64,000 nucleotides of DNA from NCBI GenBank assembly GCA_016841445.1, contig JAENZD010000002.1:124001-188000 (forward strand), in the 5' to 3' direction. This document shows positions 54,229 to 63,005 of the stretch, one piece after another. A program made the position numbers and the translations under genes. Source of the stretch: Anaerolineaceae bacterium (lineage in GTDB: Bacteria; Chloroflexota; Anaerolineae; Anaerolineales; Anaerolineaceae). The number at the start of each line of letters is the position of its first letter. Within the stretch, counting starts at the first letter, position 1. The notes under the pieces were generated by a model. It was not told the origin of the DNA and did no database searches. It saw nothing but the letters and a program-made list of their open reading frames with translations.

Positions 54229-54735
54229 ATGCAAAAAAGAAGAGAAGTTCTCACTTGGAATGAAGTGGATCAGTTGATTGACCACCTTATGCCGCAGTTT
54301 GATATAAGCTTTGATGGAATCTTGATGATCTCCCGAGGGGGCATCGTCCCCGGGGGATTGTTGGCAGAGGCAATGGATATTCAGAAATTGTTGATTGCTT
54401 CGGTTGATTTCCCGTCTGAACTTGAAGAAATGCAGCGCCCACGCTTGTTAGCCTGGCCGAATTTTCTGATGTTCCCTGAAGATGACCTTCTCAGCGGTGA
54501 GAGGATCCTGATCATAGACGATGTCTGGGGGTCAGGCAGGACCATTACATCAGTAAAAAACCGTGTTACAGCAGGCGGGGGATTTCCGTACACAAGTGTT
54601 TTGCATTTCAATCCTTATCGCAACCTGTTTGGTACCAACCGCCCGGATTATTTCGCCGCAATCACAGATGCCTTTATCGTCTACCCCTGGGAAATTGACC
54701 GTGATGCCAAGGGTTCACTGCTGCGTGATTTTTAA
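54229..54735 (+). CDS. Type I phosphoribosyltransferase
   Basis: About 168 residues from ATG 54229, 1 base after the upstream stop; AAGGAA precedes it. The in-frame ATG 54193 lies within the upstream gene. PRPP motif: ERILIIDDVWGSGRTI; PPi loop MISRGGIVPGGLLA. It resembles hypoxanthine/xanthine-type PRTases of purine salvage. The precise base is not inferred. Confidence 0.8.
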   Translation: MQKRREVLTWNEVDQLIDHLMPQFDISFDGILMISRGGIVPGGLLAEAMDIQKLLIASVDFPSELEEMQRPRLLAWPNFLMFPEDDLLSGERILIIDDVWGSGRTITSVKNRVTAGGGFPYTSVLHFNPYRNLFGTNRPDYFAAITDAFIVYPWEIDRDAKGSLLRDF

Positions 54736-54959
54736 GCTGAATGAATGCAATCTCATCAGAGAATCAAATGTGTTTAATGAATCAACTGACTGCGGAACAG
54801 GGTTGGATCGTTTTAATCTTGTGAGGCAGACGCTCAACATCTTCAGGTGTTTTAAAAGATATTGATAACACAATAATGCATATCTACAATCGATTAGCTG
54901 GGTTAACATTTGAGGAAGTCGTTATTAATCTGAATTAAGGTCTTAACGGAGGTCAGTTC

Positions 54960-56417
54960 ATGGAAAGAAAGATTCACTGGTATGATGCCATCACGGTAAA
55001 TATCTATTATTTTGCGCTCACAACACGGTCGCAAACCCTGGCATTAATTGTCCCTCTGCTGGTTCAATCTTTTGTGGGGGAAGGGACGAAAGGCGAAGCT
55101 CTGGGAACAATCCGCTTATGGGGTCTGATGATTGCGCTGTTGTTCCAGGCTTTTGCTGGGATCCTTTCGGATCGGAGTACCTCTCGCTGGGGACGCCGAC
55201 GACCTTTCATATTGATTGGTGCGGTGACTGAGTCCATTGTGTTTATCTTGATAGGTGTGATTGCTGCAACCATGGCAGACTCAGGGATGACGGGATACTG
55301 GGTCCTGTTTGGCGCTTACATCCTTTCTATGTTGGCCTCCAATACCGGGCATGCTGCTGCACAGGGGTTGATCCCGGACCTCATTCCTGAATCGAAACAT
55401 GGCATTTTTTCAGGCTTTAAAGCTTTCTTTGAACTCCCTGCGCCATTGATTTTTGTTTCTTTTGTGATTTCAAAACTGGTTGGCAATGAAAATATCTGGC
55501 TCGCACTGATTGTCCTGTGTGGGGTCGTGTTGATCAGTGCGGCAATTACGATGTTCGTGCCAGAAAAACCGATCAAACAACCGCCCAGCAAGATGAACTG
55601 GGTTCCAATTCTGCGGCTCTTGGCGATGACGGCTGTTTTCACCGTTGTGATCCTTGGTACTGGTGCTTTAGTGAGATACATCAGCGGCCTGACGGATTCC
55701 CTTTCGGATACTATGAGAATAATTATCCTCTCTGTAACAGCCGTCATAGGGATGGCGTTGGCAGTGGTTGTAGGGGTTTGGGCTAGCGTCAGGATCAGCC
55801 TGGGGGGCAAAACTCAGGAGGACCATCAATCATTTACCTGGTGGGTGGTCAACCGGCTGGCATTCCTGGTCGGCTCAACCAACCTGTCGGTATTTGCTGT
55901 CTATTTTCTGCAGGAACGGTTCATGGACATGGGAGATACGGTGATTGAAGAATCCTTCGGGATGTTGATGCTGGTGGTTGGCCTGGCAATCTTCATCTCG
56001 AGCATTCCTGCCGGTTGGTTGAGCGATAAGTTTGGGCGAAAACGCGTTTGTGCTTTCAGCGGTGGGTTAGCCCTGGTGGGGACAGTCATTGTGATAACTT
56101 CGGTGAATTTGACCATGTTGTATGTGGGCGGAATCATCATTGGCGTTGCGATCGGGTTCTTCTATTCTGCAAGCTGGGCTCTGGGCACGACCCTCGTCCC
56201 CAGGGAGGAAGCTGGACGTTATCTCGGGATCCAGAACCTGGCTGGGGCGGGTGCTGGTGCCGTCGGTGCATATATCGGTGGGTCAATTGGCGATAATATT
56301 GGGTTTACGATCTTGATGGGCATCTTCGGTTTTCTCTTCCTGATATCTGCTCTTGCTTTATTCGGCGTCAAGGAGCCTGTCAAGCATGGCAAAACCAAGG
56401 AACCAGCAGCGATTTAA
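54960..56417 (+). CDS. MFS (GPH/SLC45-like) sugar transporter
   Basis: 485 residues, 12 helices. Loops DRSTSRWGRRRPFILIGAV (helix 2-3) and GWLSDKFGRKRVCAFSGG (8-9) are the duplicated MFS motif A; the first with RWGRRRPF recalls GPH and SLC45 sugar symporters. It lies 149 bases upstream of the GH127 arabinofuranosidase, suggesting uptake of an arabinoside, but a terminator (56437) separates them. GGAGGTCAG lies just before the ATG. Confidence 0.88.
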   Translation: MERKIHWYDAITVNIYYFALTTRSQTLALIVPLLVQSFVGEGTKGEALGTIRLWGLMIALLFQAFAGILSDRSTSRWGRRRPFILIGAVTESIVFILIGVIAATMADSGMTGYWVLFGAYILSMLASNTGHAAAQGLIPDLIPESKHGIFSGFKAFFELPAPLIFVSFVISKLVGNENIWLALIVLCGVVLISAAITMFVPEKPIKQPPSKMNWVPILRLLAMTAVFTVVILGTGALVRYISGLTDSLSDTMRIIILSVTAVIGMALAVVVGVWASVRISLGGKTQEDHQSFTWWVVNRLAFLVGSTNLSVFAVYFLQERFMDMGDTVIEESFGMLMLVVGLAIFISSIPAGWLSDKFGRKRVCAFSGGLALVGTVIVITSVNLTMLYVGGIIIGVAIGFFYSASWALGTTLVPREEAGRYLGIQNLAGAGAGAVGAYIGGSIGDNIGFTILMGIFGFLFLISALALFGVKEPVKHGKTKEPAAI

Positions 56418-56436
56418 GGTGACCTAAGGTATTATC

Positions 56437-56479
56437 GATCCCCGACTTAATCAGAGCATGAAAGTTCGGGGATCTTTTT
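56437..56479 (+). terminator. Intrinsic terminator after the MFS gene
   Basis: GATCCCCGA (56437-56445) / TCGGGGATC (56466-56474), then TTTTT. Confidence 0.88.
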
Positions 56480-56566
56480 CTATCTCGAAGCGGCCTGGTT
56501 TAACGGGTAGCCGCAGATTTGATACAATAAATAAGTGTTATTAATATCAGATCAGGACAAGCATAA

Positions 56567-58465
56567 ATGTCGAAAATGTGTGAAAAGCGAATTCCAATTC
56601 CCTTTGAAAATGTCAAAATTGAGGATGAATTTTGGGGGCTGCGCCAGGCTGCTAACCGGGAAAGAGGTTTAACAGCAGTCTATGATCAGCTAGTCCAAAC
56701 CGGGCGGCTTGATGCATATCAACTCGACTGGCGACCGGAAAGCGGGAAGCCCAAACCGCATGTCTTTTGGGATTCCGATGTTGCCAAATGGCTGGAGGGA
56801 GCTTGCAGCAGCCTGATCACGCACCCCGACCCCGATCTGCGTGCAAAGGTGGAAGATGTCGTTGACCGGATACTATCTGCCCAACAGGATGATGGTTATA
56901 TCAACCCCTATTTCACCGTGGTGGAGCCTGAAAACCGTTGGAAAAACCTGCGCGATAAGCATGAACTGTACTGCGCTGGTCACCTTGTTGAAGCGGCGAT
57001 TGCGCATCATAAAGCAACTGGGAACCGCCGGTTCCTGGATGGGATAGAACGCTATGCGCGGTTGATCGGGGAAACGTTCGGGCGTGAAAAAGGACAGATC
57101 CTGGGTTATCCGGGACATGAAGAAATTGAACTGGCACTGCTCAAGCTTTACAGGCATACCGGGGAAGAGCATTACTTTGAGCTTGCAAGATATTTTATCG
57201 AGGAACGCGGGCGTTCTCCCCATTATTTTGATATTGAAGCCCTGCAGCGGGGGGAGACCCCTGAAGACTATTGGGCTCAAACCCACGCATACACCCAATC
57301 ACATGTTCCATTACATCAGCAAAGGGAAGTGGTTGGCCATGCAGTCCGGGCGATGGTTCTTTACAGCGCCGCCACAGACCTTGCGTCTGAAACGGGGGAT
57401 GAGGAACTTATTAATACCTTAATAGGGCTGTGGGATGACCTGACCGCTCACAAAATGTATCTCACGGGCGGGATTGGGTCGTCCAGTACCAATGAGGGTT
57501 TTACGCTGCCATTTGACTTACCCAACCCAACAGACTATGCGGAAACCTGCGCATCTATTGGGCTGGTTTTCTGGGCGCACCGGATGCTTCAACTTGATCT
57601 CGACAATCAAGTTGGTGATGTATTAGAACGTGTCTTGTATAACAGTTTTCTAAGCAGTGTCTCTTTTGAAGGCGATAAATTCTTTTACACAAACCCGTTG
57701 GCCAGTGATGGGAGCCATCATCGCCAACCAGCATTCAACTGCTTCTGCTGTCCGCCTAACGTTAACCGATTTCTACCCACCCTGGGTTCCTATATCTACA
57801 GCCAAATGGAAAACGAGATTGATGTGCACCTTTATTTACAAAGTAAAGCGCAGATTAATCTGGGCGGTGAAGAAATTACAATTGAGCAGGAAACTGATTA
57901 TCCCTGGGATGGGATTGTCTGTATTCGTTTTGAGATGGAACAGCCAACGTTTTTCAAAGTAAAACTTCGCCAGCCTGGGTGGTGCTGGGAAGCGCGGCTG
58001 TACCTCAATGGCGAGCAGCTCCCGTTAGCGGCAAATCTTGATAAAGGATATATAACTGTAGAAAGAGAATGGCAGCCCGATGATCAATTGAGGCTGCAAT
58101 TGCTGATGCGGGTTAAGAGGGTCTATGCTCATCCTGAGGTAAAAGCGAATGCCATGCGGGTAGCCTTGATGCGTGGTCCGCTGGTGTATTGTTTGGAGGC
58201 TGTAGATCAAACCGATGCAAACATCGACCGCCTTAGGCTCAGAAGGGATAAGGGATTTGATTGCAATTTTGAGCCAAATCTACTGGGTGGTGTGGTGACG
58301 ATTACGGGGGCAGCAGGGTTAATATCTTTTCAGGAATGGGGCGGGGATTTATATGGGGAAAAACCGCCACTCATGCAGGATGTTTCATTTAAGGCAGTGC
58401 CGTATTATGCCTGGGATCATCGAGCGCCGGGTGCGATGCGGGTTTGGATTCCTGAAGTCGGCTAA
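56567..58465 (+). CDS. GH127 beta-L-arabinofuranosidase
   Basis: 632 residues. Start IPIPFENVKIEDEFWGLRQ. Family landmarks: PHVFWDSDVAKWLEGACSSL, the zinc/catalytic Glu-Cys in YAETCASIGLVFWAHRML, and the vicinal cysteines FNCFCCPPNVNRFLPTLGSYIYS, where one Cys is the nucleophile and the other binds Zn2+. No signal peptide, so it acts on imported oligosaccharides, fitting the adjacent transporter. It removes beta-L-arabinofuranosyl residues from plant glycoproteins. AGGAC precedes ATG 56567. Confidence 0.93.
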   Translation: MSKMCEKRIPIPFENVKIEDEFWGLRQAANRERGLTAVYDQLVQTGRLDAYQLDWRPESGKPKPHVFWDSDVAKWLEGACSSLITHPDPDLRAKVEDVVDRILSAQQDDGYINPYFTVVEPENRWKNLRDKHELYCAGHLVEAAIAHHKATGNRRFLDGIERYARLIGETFGREKGQILGYPGHEEIELALLKLYRHTGEEHYFELARYFIEERGRSPHYFDIEALQRGETPEDYWAQTHAYTQSHVPLHQQREVVGHAVRAMVLYSAATDLASETGDEELINTLIGLWDDLTAHKMYLTGGIGSSSTNEGFTLPFDLPNPTDYAETCASIGLVFWAHRMLQLDLDNQVGDVLERVLYNSFLSSVSFEGDKFFYTNPLASDGSHHRQPAFNCFCCPPNVNRFLPTLGSYIYSQMENEIDVHLYLQSKAQINLGGEEITIEQETDYPWDGIVCIRFEMEQPTFFKVKLRQPGWCWEARLYLNGEQLPLAANLDKGYITVEREWQPDDQLRLQLLMRVKRVYAHPEVKANAMRVALMRGPLVYCLEAVDQTDANIDRLRLRRDKGFDCNFEPNLLGGVVTITGAAGLISFQEWGGDLYGEKPPLMQDVSFKAVPYYAWDHRAPGAMRVWIPEVG

Positions 58466-58572
58466 AATAACAACCTGGCCATCGGTACAGGCGGTTTTTA
58501 TCCGACGGTCCGGTGTGCGAGTGTTTGAATATCCAGTATAATCCTATCAATTCAACCAATCAGGAGTTTTTT

Positions 58573-58593
58573 GTGATTCGCATTAACCTGTAA
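58573..58593 (+). CDS. Putative six-codon leader peptide of the ABC-F gene
   Basis: GTG-ATT-CGC-ATT-AAC-CTG-TAA (MIRINL) is preceded by an AGGAG Shine-Dalgarno at 58562-58566 with 6 bases between. TATAAT at 58537-58542 is a probable -10 box, placing the transcript start near 58549. It lies 45 bases before a terminator. Short leader peptides like this sense ribosome-targeting drugs upstream of erm and ABC-F genes. Confidence 0.5.
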   Translation: MIRINL

Positions 58594-58637
58594 CAAGTAA
58601 CGTTCTTACGGAAAGTCTGCCGAGTTTGGATTAATTT

Positions 58638-58668
58638 AACCGAGGGCTTTCCCTTGGTTTTTTGTTTT
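58638..58668 (+). promoter_or_regulatory. Attenuator terminator upstream of the ABC-F gene
   Basis: AACCGAGGG (58638-58646) / CCCTTGGTT (58651-58659), a CTTT loop, then TTTTGTTTT: a good intrinsic terminator sitting 17 bases before the ABC-F start. GGAAAGTC (58610-58617) can pair with GGCTTTCC (58645-58652) across the stem, making a possible antiterminator. Confidence 0.65.
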
Positions 58669-58684
58669 AAGAAAGCAGGTTAAT

Positions 58685-60361
58685 GTGTTTGTTGTTCATT
58701 CTCTCTCAAAATCATACGGTTTGAATACCGTTTTCAAGAATTTATGCTTCAGCCTAAAACGGGGGGAACGCGCGGCGCTGATTGGGCCAAATGGCTGCGG
58801 AAAATCCACTCTGATGAATATCATTTCCGAGGAAGAAGTTCCCGATTCAGGGTATGTGGCGTTCACCCCTACCGGGCTTTGTGTTGGTTACCTTCACCAG
58901 GGGATCACATTTAATATTAATGAGACCATGGGAAGTTATCTCAACCGGCATGCAATCAATTTGGATGAGACGCTGGCCTCATTGGAAGAGGTTTGTGGAA
59001 AACTATCTCTAGCCCCTGATGAACCCGGGCTGGTGGCTGTATATAACCAAACCATTAAAGATTTGCAGCGCGCCCAGGAGATAGAAGGCGCGAGAGTCAG
59101 CATCCTATCCGGGTTTGACCTGATGGATATTCCCCAAGATACCCTGATTGATGTACTCAGCGGGGGGCAAAAGATGCGCCTGGCATTGGCAGGGGTCCTG
59201 CTGGAAAATCCTGATCTGTTACTGCTGGATGAGCCTACCAACCATCTGGACATTGAGATGAGAGAATGGCTCAGGGATTGGGTACTTTCCTATGCCGGGT
59301 CAATTTTACTGGTCTCACATGACCGGGCTTTCCTGGATGCGGTGATCCACAAAGTGATCGCTTTCCCGCCTGCGGCTGAAGGCGTAGTGGAATACCCGGG
59401 CAATTATTCCGATTATTTAGCCATCAGGGAGGCTGAATATGAGACCGCTGTTCAGGCTTATGTGGATCAGCAGGATGAGATCAAGCGGTTGAAAAAAGCA
59501 GCACGCAGCGTTCGTGACCAGGCAAAACCCCATAAAGGGGGTAAGGCTGACCCACAGAACACCGATGGTTTTTCTGCAGGCTTTTTTGCAAACCGCTCCT
59601 TGGAAACCATCCGGCGTGCGAAGCAGATCGAGAAACGGGTTGATTTCCTTGAAGGGGAAGGAAAACTTGCTAAGCCCAACCAGCCATGGGAACTCCGAAT
59701 GCAGTTTTCTGAAACACCGGAGAGTGGAAAAATCGCTTTATCAATGGACAAATTGTCGATTGGCTATGATGGTGTGCCGCTCTTGCCGCCTATCACCAGG
59801 ATAGTAACCCAGGGACAGCGGATTGCCCTGGTTGGTCCGAACGGCATTGGAAAAACGACTTTATTTAAAACACTGCTGAAGGAGGTTGAGCCCCTTTCCG
59901 GTTCATTTGATTTTGGAACGGGTGTACACGTGGGATATTTATCACAGGAACAGGAAATGCTTGACCCATCCCTGACCGTTTTGGAAACTGTCAGCCGAAT
60001 GTCGGGAATGGGCAGCCAAACCTCAGCACGCACATATTTACACCGCTTTCTATTCAAAGGCGATGAGGTTTTCCAAAAGGTATCGACGCTATCCTTTGGG
60101 CAGCGTTCCCGGTTGATGCTGGCGTTACTGGTGGGAGAAAACTGCAACTTCCTCCTGCTTGATGAACCGCTGAACCACCTGGATATTCCATCTCAGGAGG
60201 CCTTTGAGTTATCGCTTAAGAATTTTGAAGGAACGATCCTGGCTATCCTCCACGATCAGTATTTCATTAACCGGTTTGCCCAAACCGTGTGGCGATTTTC
60301 AGTGGATGGTATCGCAGTGCATCTTACGGATGAATGGGTTGACCGGATCATGCAAACCTAA
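58685..60361 (+). CDS. ABC-F family ATPase (ribosome-acting; possible antibiotic resistance)
   Basis: 558 residues, GTG start, no membrane segment. Two ABC domains: Walker A GPNGCGKST and signature LSGGQKMRLALAGVLL, Walker B LLLLDEPTNHLDIEMREWL; second GPNGIGKTT, LSFGQRSRLMLALL, LLLDEPLNHLDIPSQEAF. The linker (about 240-330) is charged and helical, as in ABC-F proteins that bind the ribosomal E site. Some protect the ribosome from antibiotics, others are translation factors (EttA-like). The leader with attenuator points to the resistance type. A phenotype is not proven. Confidence 0.9.
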   Translation: MFVVHSLSKSYGLNTVFKNLCFSLKRGERAALIGPNGCGKSTLMNIISEEEVPDSGYVAFTPTGLCVGYLHQGITFNINETMGSYLNRHAINLDETLASLEEVCGKLSLAPDEPGLVAVYNQTIKDLQRAQEIEGARVSILSGFDLMDIPQDTLIDVLSGGQKMRLALAGVLLENPDLLLLDEPTNHLDIEMREWLRDWVLSYAGSILLVSHDRAFLDAVIHKVIAFPPAAEGVVEYPGNYSDYLAIREAEYETAVQAYVDQQDEIKRLKKAARSVRDQAKPHKGGKADPQNTDGFSAGFFANRSLETIRRAKQIEKRVDFLEGEGKLAKPNQPWELRMQFSETPESGKIALSMDKLSIGYDGVPLLPPITRIVTQGQRIALVGPNGIGKTTLFKTLLKEVEPLSGSFDFGTGVHVGYLSQEQEMLDPSLTVLETVSRMSGMGSQTSARTYLHRFLFKGDEVFQKVSTLSFGQRSRLMLALLVGENCNFLLLDEPLNHLDIPSQEAFELSLKNFEGTILAILHDQYFINRFAQTVWRFSVDGIAVHLTDEWVDRIMQT

Positions 60362-60483
60362 GAATTGCAGGTAGATATTATTTCTACTGGAAGAACATAG
60401 GATACTAAACTTGAAAAATTTGCAAAAACTTTGATGGATGTGTTATGATTTTGACAGGCACAATCTTAGAGGAGCATCCGGTA

Positions 60484-60726
60484 ATGACTGATCAGGAATA
60501 TACTTTTGAAGAAAAAATTATGGGGTTGATTGACCAATTAAATGCTTATATCGAGCAGTACCACGGCGGATCGGTTGAACTGGATCATATTGAGGGACGT
60601 ACGGTTTATGTCCGGTTGGGTGGCGCATGCGAGGACTGCCCTCTCTCAAATGCGACGCTCCAGGGATGGGTTGCCGGCACCCTCCGCCAATTTTTCAACG
60701 ATGTGCAGGTCATCCAGGCTGACTGA
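60484..60726 (+). CDS. NifU C-terminal domain-like Fe-S scaffold (Nfu)
   Basis: 80 residues from ATG 60484 with GAGGAG 9 bases upstream; an ATG at 60445 is in frame but without a site. The family motif GGACEDCPLSNATLQGWV carries the CxxC that holds a labile [4Fe-4S] cluster. Nfu proteins deliver clusters to client enzymes. It is monocistronic with a strong terminator. Confidence 0.88.
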   Translation: MTDQEYTFEEKIMGLIDQLNAYIEQYHGGSVELDHIEGRTVYVRLGGACEDCPLSNATLQGWVAGTLRQFFNDVQVIQAD

Positions 60727-60745
60727 AATTTACACTAAGTAACAC

Positions 60746-60779
60746 AAAACCCACCCTCATCGATACCGGGTGGGTTTTT
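60746..60779. terminator. Bidirectional terminator between Nfu and the VWA gene
   Basis: AAAACCCACCC (60746-60756) and GGGTGGGTTTT (60768-60778): stem of 10-11 bp with an 11-base loop, T-run on the plus strand and on the minus strand. It serves the convergent gene pair. Confidence 0.85.
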
Positions 60780-60796
60780 ATTTTTCTTGTATTGCC

Positions 60797-61615
60797 TTAT
60801 TTTTTTGCGTTTTGTGCGCCCTGACCAGGTCCAAGATAAATTTCTTTCTGGACCGCACGGTAAAGCGTCTCACTGCGCAGTTCTGCCAGCGTATAGCAGG
60901 GGGCTTCCAGGTGTTCAGCGAGTCCTTGTGCCAGACCCTGGTCAAAAGCTTCGTGTTCCATGTTGATCACAACCGAGCGAATATCTTCCAGGGCAACTTG
61001 TTCAGCGAGTTGATGGGCTTCTTTTTGTGGTGACCCTTTACCCATTGCCACGTTCCCTGCCCCATCAGTGAGGATGATCAGCAGGGGCAAGATATCCGGG
61101 TGCAGCACTTTTTCACGTTTAAGGACTTCATAAGCCATGGAGAGTCCCGCGCTGAGGGGTGTTTTACCGCCGACAGGAATATCTGCCAGGGCTCGCTGTG
61201 CCAGGAGCACGGAGTTTGTTGGTGGCAGCACCAGGGTGGCCCGGTCTTTTTGAAAGACGATCAGACCGACACGATCCCGTCTTTGGTAGGCATCTGTTAG
61301 CAGTGAAAGGATTGCGCCTTTTGTGGCAGACATGCGTTCAGCCACTGCCATTGACCAGGAAGCATCCACCAGGAACAGGATCAGGTTGGATGCTCGCCGG
61401 ACGCGCACTTTCCGCTGGTAATCTTCCCTCCGAACCGCAAAGGCGACATTTTTCCTCAGATCCTCCCGGGCTTTTTGAAAAGGTGCAGCGGCTCGGATGG
61501 TCGCATCAAAAGCAAGATCACCTGGCTTTCCATGGGCTGGGCGTGATTGTACATAGCGCCCGCGCTTCCGGTCAGTTTCGGTTTGCGAGCGGCGGCCGCC
61601 GTGTTTGCGCATCAT
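60797..61615 (-). CDS. VWA domain of a magnesium/cobalt-chelatase-type protein, 3' part of a frameshifted gene
   Basis: From the ATG at 61615 this is 272 residues with the MIDAS motif FLVDASWSMA (DxSxS) and the later Thr/Asp residues GGKTPLSAGL and IILTDGAGN. It is the C-terminal half of a BchD/ChlD-like chelatase. The frame is open upstream to 61790 (about 57 more residues: ...QDIFQDATAHWWDGG...RRLDTPLDDMM), typical of the domain's usual N-terminal flank. It therefore looks like a continuation of the AAA+ gene in the -1 frame, not a separate gene. The 61615 start has no good Shine-Dalgarno. Confidence 0.75.
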   Translation of the reverse strand: MMRKHGGRRSQTETDRKRGRYVQSRPAHGKPGDLAFDATIRAAAPFQKAREDLRKNVAFAVRREDYQRKVRVRRASNLILFLVDASWSMAVAERMSATKGAILSLLTDAYQRRDRVGLIVFQKDRATLVLPPTNSVLLAQRALADIPVGGKTPLSAGLSMAYEVLKREKVLHPDILPLLIILTDGAGNVAMGKGSPQKEAHQLAEQVALEDIRSVVINMEHEAFDQGLAQGLAEHLEAPCYTLAELRSETLYRAVQKEIYLGPGQGAQNAKK

Positions 61616-61731
61616 GTCATCCAGGGGGGTATCTAACCGGCGCGGTTCGAATGTCTCACCGGGTTCAATCTTTTTACCGCCGTCCCACCAGTGTGCGGTG
61701 GCATCCTGAAAAATATCCTGCCGTGCAGGTT

Positions 61732-62886
61732 CTAGGGGCTCGGATCCAGCGGGTTCGTTGCTAAGTTGGAGATAGGGGTCTGTGGACTTTTTTTTTGACT
61801 GTTTTCAGAATCGGACGCTTCTTTTTCGTCCTGCTGCTGTGATCCGGAAGATGCCGCGCCCTTAAGCTGTTCAATTTGCTCTTCAAGCTGTGTCACGCCC
61901 ATTTCGGATTGCCGGAATGGACCGGCTTTAACCCGGTGCGGGAGAGCTAACTCTGCTGCCAGGGCAATATCGTGGGGGGTGATCGCATCCCGGCCTTCGA
62001 AGGCAGCATGAGCCCGTGACGCTTTCAGGATCACGAGGTCTGCACGGTGACCATCAACCTGCATCTTGGCAGTCAGGTCAGCAATGATGAGCAGGTCTCG
62101 GCTGCTGTATCGTACCCGACTGACTAACTTTCGGGCTCGAGCGATTTTTTCAGAAAGTTCATTTTCCCTTGGCAGCCATTCCTTGCGGAAAGCCTCAGGG
62201 TCTGACTCGAAAGCAATGTTTCGCTCCATGATCTGCACTCGCTGGCGAGGTTCGAGAATCCCGCGGATTTCAACAGATAAAGCAAACCGGTCGAGCAACT
62301 GCGGTCGCAGATCGCCTTCCTCCGGGTTCATCGTACCGACCAGGATAAAACGGGCAGGGTGGGCGAAGGAAATTCCTTCGCGTTCGATGATATTCATCCC
62401 CATGGCAGCGGAATCCAATAAGACATCCACAACATGGTCATCAAGCAGGTTGACCTCATCGATATACAGCAGACCTCTATTGGCGGATGCCAAAACACCC
62501 GGTTCGAAATGACGCTCACCTTTTTGAATGGCTTTCTCGATATCCAGGGTGCCAACAACCCGGTCTTCTGTGGCGGAAATGGGGAGGTTAATAAAGGGGG
62601 TTTGACGGGTTTCGGAAGGTGGATTTTCCTCACCCTGGAAGCGTTCCCGGCATTCTGTACACCAGGTGATTGGCTTTTGGGGATCGCATCCAAAGCGGCA
62701 TTCTTCCACAACCTCCACAGGCGGCAGAAGGGCTGCCAGAGCTCTGGCAGCTGTTGATTTAGCTGTTCCGCGCTCACCGCGGATTAAAACACCGCCGATT
62801 CGTGTGTCTATGGCGTTCAGGATCAGTGCACGGCGCATCCGCTTTTGGCCGACAATTGCTGTAAATGGATAAATAACTCGCATCAT
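61732..62886 (-). CDS. AAA+ ATPase of a magnesium/cobalt-chelatase-type protein, 5' part
   Basis: 384 residues. Start YPFTAIVGQKRMRRALILNAIDTRIGGVLIRGERGTAKSTAARAL, with Walker A GERGTAKST; insert with Cys residues CRFGCDPQKPITWCTECRERF; Walker B GLLYIDEVNLLDDHVVDVLLD; sensor ILVGTMNPEEGDLRPQLLDRFAL. This is the BchI/ChlI type AAA+ domain. The C-terminus is a Ser/Gln/Glu/Lys-rich linker (GSQQQDEKEASDSENSQKKS). It ends soon after A9 with residues LDPSP. If the frame shifts there it reads into the VWA domain and gives a normal ~696-residue protein. Confidence 0.85.
   Translation of the reverse strand: MMRVIYPFTAIVGQKRMRRALILNAIDTRIGGVLIRGERGTAKSTAARALAALLPPVEVVEECRFGCDPQKPITWCTECRERFQGEENPPSETRQTPFINLPISATEDRVVGTLDIEKAIQKGERHFEPGVLASANRGLLYIDEVNLLDDHVVDVLLDSAAMGMNIIEREGISFAHPARFILVGTMNPEEGDLRPQLLDRFALSVEIRGILEPRQRVQIMERNIAFESDPEAFRKEWLPRENELSEKIARARKLVSRVRYSSRDLLIIADLTAKMQVDGHRADLVILKASRAHAAFEGRDAITPHDIALAAELALPHRVKAGPFRQSEMGVTQLEEQIEQLKGAASSGSQQQDEKEASDSENSQKKSPQTPISNLATNPLDPSP
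61788..61796 (-). other. A9 homopolymer run at the AAA+/VWA frame junction
   Basis: Nine A on the coding strand (nine T on the plus strand) in codons CAA-AAA-AAA-AGT. One extra A, or a -1 ribosomal shift, joins the AAA+ frame to the open VWA frame (next codons AAG-TCC-ACA-GAC). No stop lies between here and the VWA domain in that frame. Confidence 0.8.
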
Positions 62887-63005
62887 ATGTTCATTCCAAA
62901 ATTTGTCTCTCGAAAATCAAGTTTACCACGTCAGATATCAAATGAGCAATCTTGTAGAAGGATTGAAACTTACCGATAAGGCATTATTAGGCTAAAATAC
63001 AGTCA

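Noticed and set aside
54736..54959. ORF or RNA gene between the PRTase and MFS genes
   Set aside because: Short frames only, no conserved motif, no strong structure. Treated as plain intergenic DNA with the MFS Shine-Dalgarno at its end.
55316..55810. 164-residue minus-strand ORF inside the MFS transporter
   Set aside because: Antisense shadow of transmembrane codons, with no start signals.
61159..61764. 201-residue plus-strand ORF opposite the VWA gene
   Set aside because: Antisense of the MIDAS-containing VWA frame, Arg/Gly/Ser-biased and without homology I can recognise.
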